A stretch of DNA of 64,000 nt from Verrucomicrobiota bacterium (GTDB lineage Bacteria; Chlamydiota; Chlamydiia; Chlamydiales; Rhabdochlamydiaceae), in the NCBI GenBank assembly GCA_018239715.1, contig JAFEGW010000002.1, positions 49,144-113,143 on the forward strand. The letters are read 5' to 3'. The notes under the pieces are model-generated. The model did no database searches. It saw only the letters and a program-made list of their open reading frames with translations, and had not been told where the DNA came from. Position numbers and translations under genes: made by a program. Below, piece after piece: positions 16,409 to 25,099 of this stretch. Numbering within the stretch: the stretch's first letter is position 1; every line of letters starts with the position of its first letter.

Positions 16409-18895
16409 ATGCCAAAACATTCTACCAGTTATATTTTTTCACTAGTCCTATTGTCTGCGCACGGTTTTCTTTATGGTGAAGAGACCTCCGATGAAAACTT
16501 CATCGTTTCCGAAGAAACCGCCTCTGTTTTTGGTTTTGGGGCTGCTCCTACTAAAGACAATAGCCAAAAAGCAGCTACCACAGAAGGTTGCAAAACAGGG
16601 ACTACGTGTAAAGTCAAGCTAGAAAAATGCGACTCCGATATCCCTTCTCAGCTTTTATATTTCAAACACATCGAAGCCAAAGGTATCGGCTATAAAAAAG
16701 GATATTCCACGGTCGGAGCCTTTCTCACCCCTTATACCATGTTTGCCGACTTCCTACCCTTTGCCGATCTGCGCGGCCATGTTTTTAATGACGGAAAGTT
16801 CGCAGCCAATGCGGGCCTCGGCGTTAAATACCTCTCTAACCATCCGTTTGTCTTCGGTGCAGGTGTTTACTATGATTTCCGCCAAGTTCGTAAAACCCAT
16901 TTTAACCAAGTCAGTTTGAGCTTAGAGACGCTGGCACGCCGCTGGGAAGCCCGTCTTAATGGCTATCTTCCTGTCGGATCTAAGAAACACGTCCAGACAA
17001 AATCTGAAAGCGTCGGTTATAACTTCGACCACTTTGCAGGACACCATCTCTTTTACAATGAGACCTTCTTCGTGAAGAAACGAACCGAATTTGCGATGAA
17101 AGGCGCTGATGCAGAATTCGGGTGGCATCTCCTCAAACCTCAAGAAGACTATACCCTTTATGCCGCTGCAGGGCCTTATTACTATAATGGTGAGAGAAAG
17201 CACGCTTGGGGTGGTAAAGTCCGTGTCGAGGGAAGAGTGACACCTTACGTCACCTTAGAAGTCAGCGACTCCTACGACAATATCTTCCACAACATTGTCC
17301 AGGGACAAGTCTCGATCAACGTTCCCTTCGGCGGAAAAATCCAAAAGAAAAGCGCCCGGTTCAAAACTTCTTGCTCCACCGCCTTGTCAATGGAAGCCCG
17401 CATGATGCGTCCGATGAATCGGCAAGAGATTATCGTGGCCCATAGTGAAAGAAAACACTTCTTTAAAACGGTCGATCCGATTGCCTTCTCACCCGCAGGA
17501 GTCCCGATTAATATTCAGTTTGTCAACCCAAATGCAACAAGTCCCGGAGATGGAACTTTCGAGAATCCCTTCGCCCAGTTGCCCGCTGCGCAGGCAGCCT
17601 CTCTCCCTGGAGATGTTTTCTATGTCTATCCCGGCACTAACACATTGACGACGGCGTTTATCCTAGTTGAAAACCAAAGTCTATTCGGATCAAGCACGGC
17701 TCAAACCATCCCTGTCCTTGTTGCACCCAATCAGGTCATTGCCCTGACTATTCCTGCTCAAACCTCCGGCTTGCCTTCAATTATTAGCAACGGGATGGGT
17801 GGAAACTCTGTCATCCGCTTCAACGGCGACAATGTCATAGTGTCGGGATTTAATATCACTCAAAACGACAATGATGCTATCTTTGACAACTTCTTCACAC
17901 CTATCAACGACTACAAACCTCTTTCTAATGTGACCATCATCAACAACATATTAACTCAAAATGTTTCTCATAGCGGCATATTCTTGCAAAACATTTCTGG
18001 AAACAACACCATCTCCAACAATCAATTTTTAACAAATGGGAATGGAGGTGCAGGCATTTTCCTACAGCAGGAAGATTTAACCGTAGGAAATTACACACTC
18101 AATCAAAATACGATTACTGGATGGACCGGCGGTGACGGAGCCATTGTCCTACAATGTAACCGCAACGATGGTGGCAACTCTCAAACGACCATTGCAATAA
18201 CAAATAATACCCTTAACAACAACACGTCAGGGACCAGCGGCCTCGTGATTGAAACTTTTGGCCATGCAGAAGTCAATGCCACCGTCTTAAATAACTTCGC
18301 GAATACTAATGCAGGTGATGGAATCGTGTTCATCGCTCATGCTGATTCTGAAATCGGATGTACCGTCAACGGCAATACTTGTTTGAGTAACGGTTTCCAT
18401 GGAATCGAAATCGATCCTCTCGACAACAGCACAGTAACAGGAATTTTTAATAACAACACCTTGAATTCCAATTCCTTTGCAGGCATAGGATTTGATACCC
18501 CTGGTTCACAAAACCAAGTGAGTGTTTCATTCACGGGGACGATCACGAATAACACTTGCAACGATAATCAACGCGCAGGCATCTACTTCGCAGCGGGAAG
18601 CAACAATGTGGGACAACAACACTTCACCATTGCTAATAATACCATGGTGGGTAACGGCAGTTTTACCGCTGGGTATACCTTTATTGTAGAAAATGCTCCT
18701 AACTCCAACACGTGCCTGAAACTCGTTAATAACTTCAATACCGGGCTCTATGTTATCGCCAATGATTCTTCCAATACTTTCCTACTGGAATCAACAGCTG
18801 GAAACGAAGGGTTGATCGATTACTTTGATGGCCGAAGTTCGTTCTCTTCAAATCCTCTATTTAGAGTTGTCGAAGACGGAACCTGCGCACCTTAA
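16409..18895 (+). CDS. Inverse-autotransporter-like outer-membrane protein with beta-helix passenger, copy 1
   Basis: This 828-residue protein has four parts: a signal peptide (1-23), a cysteine-bearing linker (CKTGTTCKVKLEKC, 61-74), an N-terminal barrel (about 83-307) and a C-terminal passenger (from about 365). The barrel has inverse-autotransporter/intimin-type features such as FGAGVYYDFRQ, ARRWEARLNGYLPVG and MKGADAEFGWHL. The passenger starts with a parallel beta-helix onset motif (FVNPNATSPGDGTFENPF) and continues as Asn-rich coils (ITNNTLNNNTSG-like) to the end. No LysM domain is present. It closes with TCLKLVNN and GTCAP, conserved in the two following copies. Type Ve export of an adhesin-like beta-helix is inferred. 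A hairpin separates it from copy 2. Confidence 0.85.
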   Translation: MPKHSTSYIFSLVLLSAHGFLYGEETSDENFIVSEETASVFGFGAAPTKDNSQKAATTEGCKTGTTCKVKLEKCDSDIPSQLLYFKHIEAKGIGYKKGYSTVGAFLTPYTMFADFLPFADLRGHVFNDGKFAANAGLGVKYLSNHPFVFGAGVYYDFRQVRKTHFNQVSLSLETLARRWEARLNGYLPVGSKKHVQTKSESVGYNFDHFAGHHLFYNETFFVKKRTEFAMKGADAEFGWHLLKPQEDYTLYAAAGPYYYNGERKHAWGGKVRVEGRVTPYVTLEVSDSYDNIFHNIVQGQVSINVPFGGKIQKKSARFKTSCSTALSMEARMMRPMNRQEIIVAHSERKHFFKTVDPIAFSPAGVPINIQFVNPNATSPGDGTFENPFAQLPAAQAASLPGDVFYVYPGTNTLTTAFILVENQSLFGSSTAQTIPVLVAPNQVIALTIPAQTSGLPSIISNGMGGNSVIRFNGDNVIVSGFNITQNDNDAIFDNFFTPINDYKPLSNVTIINNILTQNVSHSGIFLQNISGNNTISNNQFLTNGNGGAGIFLQQEDLTVGNYTLNQNTITGWTGGDGAIVLQCNRNDGGNSQTTIAITNNTLNNNTSGTSGLVIETFGHAEVNATVLNNFANTNAGDGIVFIAHADSEIGCTVNGNTCLSNGFHGIEIDPLDNSTVTGIFNNNTLNSNSFAGIGFDTPGSQNQVSVSFTGTITNNTCNDNQRAGIYFAAGSNNVGQQHFTIANNTMVGNGSFTAGYTFIVENAPNSNTCLKLVNNFNTGLYVIANDSSNTFLLESTAGNEGLIDYFDGRSSFSSNPLFRVVEDGTCAP

Positions 18896-18905
18896 AGAAG
18901 TGGTT

Positions 18906-18931
18906 TGGGAGGGTTTTACATAACCCTCCCA
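18906..18931 (+). terminator. Hairpin after inverse-autotransporter copy 1
   Basis: Ten-base perfect stem 18906-18915 / 18922-18931 with a 6-base loop, 11 bases after the stop. No T-run follows, so it may be a weak terminator or an mRNA-stabilising hairpin. Confidence 0.55.
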
Positions 18932-18999
18932 TCAACTCTCTTATCCTTGACAAAAATATCTGCTTAAAAGATTTTACAACTTTTATACCCGAGGTAATC

Positions 19000-21462
19000 A
19001 TGCTTAAAGCTTTCGACACATCAATTTACTTTACCCTCTCCGCTGCGCTCCTATTAAGCACACTTGCAGCGGATGAAAAGCCGAGCGATGACTTGACCGC
19101 CTCTATTTTTGGGTTTGGAAGTAATTCCAAAGATATGAGTCAAAAAGCTGTCAAATCGGAAGAGTGTAAAAACGGAGATAACTGCAAGGTTCAGTTAGAA
19201 AAGTGCTCTCCTGATATATCTTCTCAGCTTCTGTACTTCAAACACATTGAAGCCAAAGGTATCGGCTATAAAAAGGGATATTCCACGGTCGGAGCCTTTC
19301 TCACCCCTTATACGATGTTTGCCGACTTCCTCCCCTTTGCCGACTTGCGCGGCCATGTTTTTAATGATGGAAAGTTCGCAGCCAATGCCGGCCTGGGCGT
19401 TAAATACCTCTCCAATCATCCCTTCATCTTCGGAGCGGGTGTCTACTACGATTTCCGCCAAGTCCGCAAAACCCATTTTAACCAAGTCAGTTTGAGCTTA
19501 GAGACGCTGGCACGCCGCTGGGAAGCCCGCCTGAATGGCTACCTGCCTGTGGGTTCCACTAAACATACGCAAACAAAATCTGAAAGCGTCGGCTATAACT
19601 TCGACCACTTTGCAGGGCACAACCTCTTTTACAACGAGACATTTTTCGTCAAAAAGAGAACTGAATTTGCCATGAAAGGGGCCGATGCGGAGTTCGGATG
19701 GCATCTCCTCAAACCTCACGAAGACTATACCCTTTATGCCGCCGCAGGGCCTTATTACTATAACGGGGAGAGAAAGCACGCCTGGGGCGGTAAAGTCCGT
19801 GTTGAGGGAAGAGTGACAACTTATGTCACCTTGGAAGTCAGCGACTCCTACGACAACATCTTCCACAACATTGTCCAAGGGCAAGTCTCGATCAACGTTC
19901 CCTTCGGCGGAAAAATCCAAAAGAAAAACGGCCGGTTCAAAACCTCTTGCTCTACTGCCCTGTCGATGGAAGCCCGCATGATGCGCCCGATGAATCGGCA
20001 AGAGATTATCGTGGCTCATAGTGAAAGAAAACACTTCTTTAAAACGGTCGATCCGATTGCGATCAATCCTCAAGGCGTTCCGATCAATATTCAGTTTGTC
20101 AATCCGAATGCTACAGGGCCTGGAGATGGAACTTTTGAAAACCCTTATGCTTTGCTGACCGATGCTCAGGCTGCATCTCAATTTGGCGATATCTTTTATG
20201 TCTATCCCGGCAATATCTCCTTGACCCATCCCTTTGTCATGATTCAAGAACAAAGCTTGCTAGGATCTGGCAACTCGCACAACGTCTCGGTTTTAGTCCA
20301 ACCTAACCAGGTTGCGACCATCAATATTCCTGCCCAAACTTCCGCCGTCCCGTCGATCACAGGCAATGGCGGGGGCAACAATCCTCTCATTATTCTGAAT
20401 GGAAATAACAATGTTATTTCCGGATTTAGCATAGCTCAAAACAATTTCGGAGATATTATAACGAATGTTAATGCGGTGGCATTTTTTGAATTTAAACCAA
20501 TTGCTAACGTCACCATCAATAATAATACCATTACACTCAACACAGCCGGCGGCTTTAATGGAATTTATCTACAAAGCCTTTCCGGGAACAACCAGATTGG
20601 CTTTAATACATTTTTAGGCAATACCAGCGCGGGATGCGCCATCCTGATCGATGAGGAAAACTTAACCATCGGAAATGTTTTAATTAACAATAATGTGGTC
20701 AAAAGCTGGGGAGATGATGCAATTGCCTTATTGACAAATTATTTTGGGAGTGGAAGCGGATCGGCTCACTTAACAGCTATTCTCACTCAAAATACGGTCA
20801 GTCAAACATCGAACTTTTCTTCAGGAATCGTTTTCTCTAGCCATGGTGCATCTACCATTGACGCAACTGTCTTTGAAAACATCTCCAATAACAATACTCA
20901 CGATGGAATCTACCTCGCTGCTTTCGATGCTTCGTCGCTCAACTCCAATATCCATGATAACGTTTTCAACCTCAACAAAAATGACGGGATTGAGTTCGAC
21001 CCGAGAAATGCCGCCACCATGGGAGGTGTTTGCTTAAATAATATATGCAGTTCCAATATGAATAATGGAATTGGTTTCCCAGGCGGTCAAACGCTAACGG
21101 GGTCCTCCTTCACTGAAACTATCTTTCAAAATATCTGCTCTAATAACGCTCACGCCGGCATGGGATTCTTTTCCAACACAGCCACTCTCGCACAAATGCA
21201 CTTCAATATCTCCGAGAATATCTTGACCGGAAACGGGCTTTCCAATGGCTATAACTTTTACTTGGACAATCCATCAGGATCTACAACCTGCTTAAAATTG
21301 ACCAGCAACATCAATGATGGAATTTACGGTCTGGAAAACGGTTCGACAGCGAATGCATCTTTCAATCTAGAACCCTTGGTTGGTAATGAGGGCCAGGTCT
21401 TCCTCATCAATCCTGATAGCGCTTCTTTTAACATGGCCGAGCCCGGCACCTGCACACCCTAG
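19000..21462 (+). CDS. Inverse-autotransporter-like outer-membrane protein with beta-helix passenger, copy 2
   Basis: This 820-residue paralogue has the same order as copy 1: signal peptide (MLKAFDTSIYFTLSAALLLS...LAA), linker with CKNGDNCKVQLEKC, barrel at about 77-307, and beta-helix passenger to the end. The barrel differs from copy 1 at only scattered residues. The passenger onset is FVNPNATGPGDGTFENPY, but its next part is distinct (EQSLLGSGNSHNVSVLVQP), unlike copies 1 and 3, which resemble each other there. Later coils carry NNNTITLNTAGG-type Asn/Gly turns. The end again shows TCLKLTSN and GTCTP. Surface adhesin or antigen is the probable role (inference). Each copy has its own leader, so independent expression is possible. 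Confidence 0.85.
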   Translation: MLKAFDTSIYFTLSAALLLSTLAADEKPSDDLTASIFGFGSNSKDMSQKAVKSEECKNGDNCKVQLEKCSPDISSQLLYFKHIEAKGIGYKKGYSTVGAFLTPYTMFADFLPFADLRGHVFNDGKFAANAGLGVKYLSNHPFIFGAGVYYDFRQVRKTHFNQVSLSLETLARRWEARLNGYLPVGSTKHTQTKSESVGYNFDHFAGHNLFYNETFFVKKRTEFAMKGADAEFGWHLLKPHEDYTLYAAAGPYYYNGERKHAWGGKVRVEGRVTTYVTLEVSDSYDNIFHNIVQGQVSINVPFGGKIQKKNGRFKTSCSTALSMEARMMRPMNRQEIIVAHSERKHFFKTVDPIAINPQGVPINIQFVNPNATGPGDGTFENPYALLTDAQAASQFGDIFYVYPGNISLTHPFVMIQEQSLLGSGNSHNVSVLVQPNQVATINIPAQTSAVPSITGNGGGNNPLIILNGNNNVISGFSIAQNNFGDIITNVNAVAFFEFKPIANVTINNNTITLNTAGGFNGIYLQSLSGNNQIGFNTFLGNTSAGCAILIDEENLTIGNVLINNNVVKSWGDDAIALLTNYFGSGSGSAHLTAILTQNTVSQTSNFSSGIVFSSHGASTIDATVFENISNNNTHDGIYLAAFDASSLNSNIHDNVFNLNKNDGIEFDPRNAATMGGVCLNNICSSNMNNGIGFPGGQTLTGSSFTETIFQNICSNNAHAGMGFFSNTATLAQMHFNISENILTGNGLSNGYNFYLDNPSGSTTCLKLTSNINDGIYGLENGSTANASFNLEPLVGNEGQVFLINPDSASFNMAEPGTCTP

Positions 21463-21495
21463 CACACTCTAGTGCTGTACACAAATTTTATCGCG

Positions 21496-21530
21496 GGGCT
21501 GCATCAAATTCTGAGGCTTTGACACAGCCC
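21496..21530 (+). terminator. Imperfect hairpin after inverse-autotransporter copy 2
   Basis: A 13-base imperfect stem (21496-21508 with 21518-21530, two mismatches) lies 33 bases after the stop. It lacks a T-run, so it could be a terminator or simply an inverted repeat. Confidence 0.4.
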
Positions 21531-21563
21531 GAACGCAAAATTCCCTACGATCATTCATTGTCA

Positions 21564-21591
21564 TTGACAAGAAAGACTGGTCTCTTAGATA
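21564..21591 (+). promoter_or_regulatory. Candidate sigma70-type promoter for inverse-autotransporter copy 3
   Basis: A perfect TTGACA (21564-21569) and TAGATA (21586-21591) are separated by 16 bases, about 36 bases before the ATG at 21628. Copies 1 and 2 also have a TTGACT or TTGACA in their leaders (16359 and 18947) but no convincing -10 at the right distance. Confidence 0.5.
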
Positions 21592-21627
21592 GAGAGAAAT
21601 AAGGTGCTTTTTCATCAGGAGTTTTGA

Positions 21628-24099
21628 ATGCATCAACATTTGACATCATATCTTTGCATTACGCTTTCGGCTGCGCTTATCTGCCATACCCTAACAGCAG
21701 AAGAAAAGCCCTGCGATGACCTCACAGCTTCCATTTTTGGTTTGGGAGCGTCTACCCCGAAAGACACCACCCAAAAAGCAAACACAGCAGAGGAAGGCAG
21801 CTGCAAAGTCAAGCTAGAAAAATGTTCCCCTGATGTTCCCTCTCAACTTCTCTATTTCAAGCACATTGAAGCCAAAGGTATCGGCTATAAAAAAGGATAT
21901 TCCACGGTCGGAGCCTTTTTAACTCCTTATACGATGTTTGCTGACTTTCTCCCCTTTGCTGACTTGCGTGGCCACGTTTTTAATGACGGAAAGTTCGCAG
22001 CCAATGCCGGCCTGGGCGTTAAATACCTATCCAACCATCCTTTTGTCTTTGGAGCAGGAGTCTACTATGATTTCCGCCAAGCCCGCAAAACCCATTTTAA
22101 CCAAGTCAGCTTAGGGCTAGAGACGCTGGCACGCCGCTGGGAAGCCCGCCTGAATGGCTATCTTCCTGTCGGATCCAAGAAACATGTGCAGACTAAATCC
22201 CAAAGCGTCGGTTATAACTTCGACCACTTTGCAGGACACCATCTCTTTTACAACGAGACCTTCTTCGTGAAGAAAAGAACTGAATTTGCCATGAAAGGGG
22301 CCGATGCGGAGTTCGGATGGCATCTCCTCAAACCTCAAGAAGACTATACCCTTTATGCCGCCGCAGGGCCCTACTATTACAATGGCGAGAGAAAGCATGC
22401 CTGGGGTGGAAAAGTCCGTGTGGAAGGAAGAATTACACCTTATGTCACCTTAGAAGTCAGCGACTCCTACGACAATATCTTCCACAACATTGTCCAGGGA
22501 CAAGTCTCGATCAACGTTCCCTTCGGCGGAAAAATCCAAAAGAAAAACGGCCGATTCAAAACCTCTTGCTCTACCGCCCTGTCGATGGAAGCCCGCATGA
22601 TGCGCCCCTTGTATCGGCAAGAGATTATCGTGGCCGACACGGAAAGGAAGCACTTCTTTAAAACCGTCGACCCCCTCGCGCTTTCGCCTCAAGGAGAGCC
22701 GATCAATATTCTCTTCGTTAATCCGAATTCAACGGGCCCCGGAGATGGAACTTTTGAAAACCCTTATGCCCTGCTGACGGATGCCCAGGCAGCCTCTCTT
22801 CCAGGAGATGTTTTCTATGTCTATCCCGGCAATATTTCCCTCACGAGCTCGTTTGTCTTGATTGACAACCAAAGTCTATTGGGATCGAGCACGGCTCAAA
22901 CCGTCCCCGTCCTTGTAGCCCCCCATCAAGTAATTGCCCTCACCATTCCTGCTCAAACCTCGGGCCTCCCCATCATTACAGGCAATGGAACGAATGGTAA
23001 GGCTGTCATCCACTTCAACGGCGACAAGGTCATTATTTCCGGATTTAATATCATTCAAAATGATACGAATGCAATTATCGATAACTTTTTCCTTCCGACC
23101 TTCGACTACTTGCCTATTTCAGATGTTACTATCATGAACAACATTTTAACTCAAAATGTCCAGAGTGATGGGATTCTCTTCCGCAGCATATCCGGTAACA
23201 ATATCCTTTCAAACAATACATTTGAAAACAATGGCAATGGGCTTCATGGGATTAGCATTGACCAAGAAGGTTTGACAACTGGAAGCTTCTCTATCACCCG
23301 CAATACCATTAACCAATGGAATAATGGCGACGGCGCTATTTTTGTCCGCACGAATACCAACGATTTTGAGGGTGCCAAGCTCACGATTAATATCCAAGAT
23401 AACAATCTGAATAACTCCCTCAATGGAGGAGGCATTTCGATCATTTCTTTTGGAAATTCCCTCATCAATGCCACTATCAACAATAACATCATCATCAACA
23501 ATAGTGGGGATGGAATCTTTTTAAACTCTTTTAATCAATCCACGATAAATGCGAACGTTTTCCAAAATACTTGCAACAACAACAAAGACTTTGGAATTAA
23601 ATTCGACCCTCATGATAATTCGACCATGAACGTGGTCTTTACTCAAAATATTCTGAATTCCAATAATCAAGCGGGCATTGGTTTCAATTTTACTTTCGCA
23701 CAGTTCATGACAGATGTTTCAATCACAGCGACCATCGATCGCAATACCTGCAATAAAAACCTAGGCACAGGGATGTACTTTGAAACCGATGGCTCAAATG
23801 TCTCTAATATGCATTTTACGATCTCTAATAACAGCATTATAGGCAATGGAGACTCCATGATTGGAAATGGCTATACTGTATTTGTGGAAAATCCAGCGGA
23901 CGCTGCCACTTGTTTGAAGCTCATCAATAATAACAATACCTGGTTCTACGGGCTTCAAAATGACTCGTTAAACACAGGTTCATATAAACTAGAATCCCCC
24001 TCGGGCAATACAGGAGAAATATTCTTACTCAACTCCAGCGGCTCGGGCTCGCCTATACCTCTTTTTGAAATCGTTGAAATGGGCACCTGCGCACCCTAA
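21628..24099 (+). CDS. Inverse-autotransporter-like outer-membrane protein with beta-helix passenger, copy 3
   Basis: This 823-residue paralogue has a signal peptide (MHQHLTSYLCITLSAALICHTLTA), a linker with a single SCKVKLEKC-type cluster, a barrel at about 74-305, and a beta-helix passenger starting FVNPNSTGPGDGTFENPY. The early passenger (NQSLLGSSTAQTVPVLVAP) is close to copy 1, while the later coils are unique and very rich in Asn (INNNIIINNSGDG). The C-terminus repeats the shared TCLKLINN and GTCAP signature. It is followed by a perfect 12-bp hairpin and then rnhC. Family and topology are supported by motif reading only; a profile search against the inverse-autotransporter barrel family is the obvious test. 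Confidence 0.85.
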   Translation: MHQHLTSYLCITLSAALICHTLTAEEKPCDDLTASIFGLGASTPKDTTQKANTAEEGSCKVKLEKCSPDVPSQLLYFKHIEAKGIGYKKGYSTVGAFLTPYTMFADFLPFADLRGHVFNDGKFAANAGLGVKYLSNHPFVFGAGVYYDFRQARKTHFNQVSLGLETLARRWEARLNGYLPVGSKKHVQTKSQSVGYNFDHFAGHHLFYNETFFVKKRTEFAMKGADAEFGWHLLKPQEDYTLYAAAGPYYYNGERKHAWGGKVRVEGRITPYVTLEVSDSYDNIFHNIVQGQVSINVPFGGKIQKKNGRFKTSCSTALSMEARMMRPLYRQEIIVADTERKHFFKTVDPLALSPQGEPINILFVNPNSTGPGDGTFENPYALLTDAQAASLPGDVFYVYPGNISLTSSFVLIDNQSLLGSSTAQTVPVLVAPHQVIALTIPAQTSGLPIITGNGTNGKAVIHFNGDKVIISGFNIIQNDTNAIIDNFFLPTFDYLPISDVTIMNNILTQNVQSDGILFRSISGNNILSNNTFENNGNGLHGISIDQEGLTTGSFSITRNTINQWNNGDGAIFVRTNTNDFEGAKLTINIQDNNLNNSLNGGGISIISFGNSLINATINNNIIINNSGDGIFLNSFNQSTINANVFQNTCNNNKDFGIKFDPHDNSTMNVVFTQNILNSNNQAGIGFNFTFAQFMTDVSITATIDRNTCNKNLGTGMYFETDGSNVSNMHFTISNNSIIGNGDSMIGNGYTVFVENPADAATCLKLINNNNTWFYGLQNDSLNTGSYKLESPSGNTGEIFLLNSSGSGSPIPLFEIVEMGTCAP

Positions 24100-24106
24100 A
24101 AGGCAA

Positions 24107-24139
24107 GAACCTATCCTAGGAAAATTTTAGGATAGGTTC
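24107..24139 (+). terminator. Hairpin after inverse-autotransporter copy 3
   Basis: A perfect 12-bp stem (24107-24118 / 24128-24139) with a 9-base loop, 8 bases after the stop and 31 bases before the GTG of rnhC. The downstream sequence is A-rich rather than T-rich. Confidence 0.6.
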
Positions 24140-24169
24140 ATAAAAAGACAACATGTTAGTCTACAGTCT

Positions 24170-25063
24170 GTGAATACCTTTGTCGCCACGATTGATCTTT
24201 CCTTAGCCTCCAAATTGCAAAACGACTTAAGGGAGCAAGGGTTTGAGCTCACGAGGCCCCCGTATACAATCTTCTCTGCTCAGAAACAAGGCGTCTCCTG
24301 CACCCTCTACACGAGTGGTAAGATCACCGTCCAAGGGAAAGGCAAAGACGACTTCATCGCCTATTACCTTGAACCCGAGATTTTAAAATCTCTCGCCTAT
24401 ACCTATCCAGAAATAGGGGTCGACATGACGCCTCATATCGGCGTCGATGAAGCCGGCAAAGGCGATTTTTTTGGCCCCCTCTGCATCGCCGGCGTCCAAG
24501 CCGATGAAGAAGGGATTAAAAAACTCCTTTCACTGGGCGTTAAAGACAGTAAACGGATGAATGATAAAAATATCCTGACCCTCGCAGCTAAAATCCGACC
24601 CGCTTTTGCCCACTCGATCATCCGGATTTTTCCTTTGAAATATAACGAGCTCTATAACAACTTTAAAAACCTCAACAGACTTCTAGCCTGGGGCCACGGC
24701 ACCGCCATTGGAGAGCTCGTCGAAAAAACCGGATGCCAACAGGCCCTCATCGACCAGTTTGCCGATGAATCCCTCGTCGAAAATGCCCTAAAAAAGAAGA
24801 ATTTGGCCATTCAGCTCACCCAAAGACCTCGGGCAGAAGAAGACCCCGTTGTGGCAGCCGCCTCGATCCTTGCCAGAGCTGCATTTGTCGAAGGCCTCGA
24901 CAGCCTCAGCAAAGAGGCAGGCTTTGAGCTGCCCAAAGGCGCCTCTGACAAAGTGATCGAAGCTGGACGGAAGGTTCTTCAAACTCTCGGCGGAGAAAGC
25001 CTAGGTAGATTCGCTAAGCTCCATTTCAAAACTTACAACGACATTCTTTCCTTAAATTTCTGA
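24170..25063 (+). CDS. rnhC: Ribonuclease HIII
   Basis: This 297-residue cytoplasmic endonuclease cleaves the RNA strand of RNA-DNA hybrids. The N-terminal TBP-like substrate-binding domain (about 1-80) precedes the catalytic domain with HIGVDEAGKGDFFGP (D93, E94), then GVKDSKRM and the late acidic residues around AEEDPVVAAASILARA. The N-terminal domain distinguishes RNase HIII from HII. The start is GTG at 24170. This is the CT008-like gene, expected beside the RodZ-like gene but here separated from it by the autotransporter array. Confidence 0.94.
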   Translation: MNTFVATIDLSLASKLQNDLREQGFELTRPPYTIFSAQKQGVSCTLYTSGKITVQGKGKDDFIAYYLEPEILKSLAYTYPEIGVDMTPHIGVDEAGKGDFFGPLCIAGVQADEEGIKKLLSLGVKDSKRMNDKNILTLAAKIRPAFAHSIIRIFPLKYNELYNNFKNLNRLLAWGHGTAIGELVEKTGCQQALIDQFADESLVENALKKKNLAIQLTQRPRAEEDPVVAAASILARAAFVEGLDSLSKEAGFELPKGASDKVIEAGRKVLQTLGGESLGRFAKLHFKTYNDILSLNF

Positions 25064-25099
25064 TTTGAACATAATGAGCCTTTTAACAAGGCTTTGCAC

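Larger units (their letters stand above)
16409..24099 (+). repeat. Tandem array of three paralogous inverse-autotransporter-like genes
   Basis: The three genes share nearly identical barrel-coding DNA (about 16655-17329, 19228-19920 and 21847-22540), with long runs identical even at third codon positions. The passenger halves diverge. Identity is patchy: copies 1 and 2 match best near the middle of the barrel, copies 2 and 3 at its end, and copies 1 and 3 in the first part of the passenger. This pattern suggests gene conversion among the copies. Confidence 0.85.

Noticed and set aside
21496..21530. Inverted repeat considered as an IS terminal repeat
   Set aside because: There is no transposase nearby and only one copy of each arm next to each other; it fits a hairpin after a gene better.
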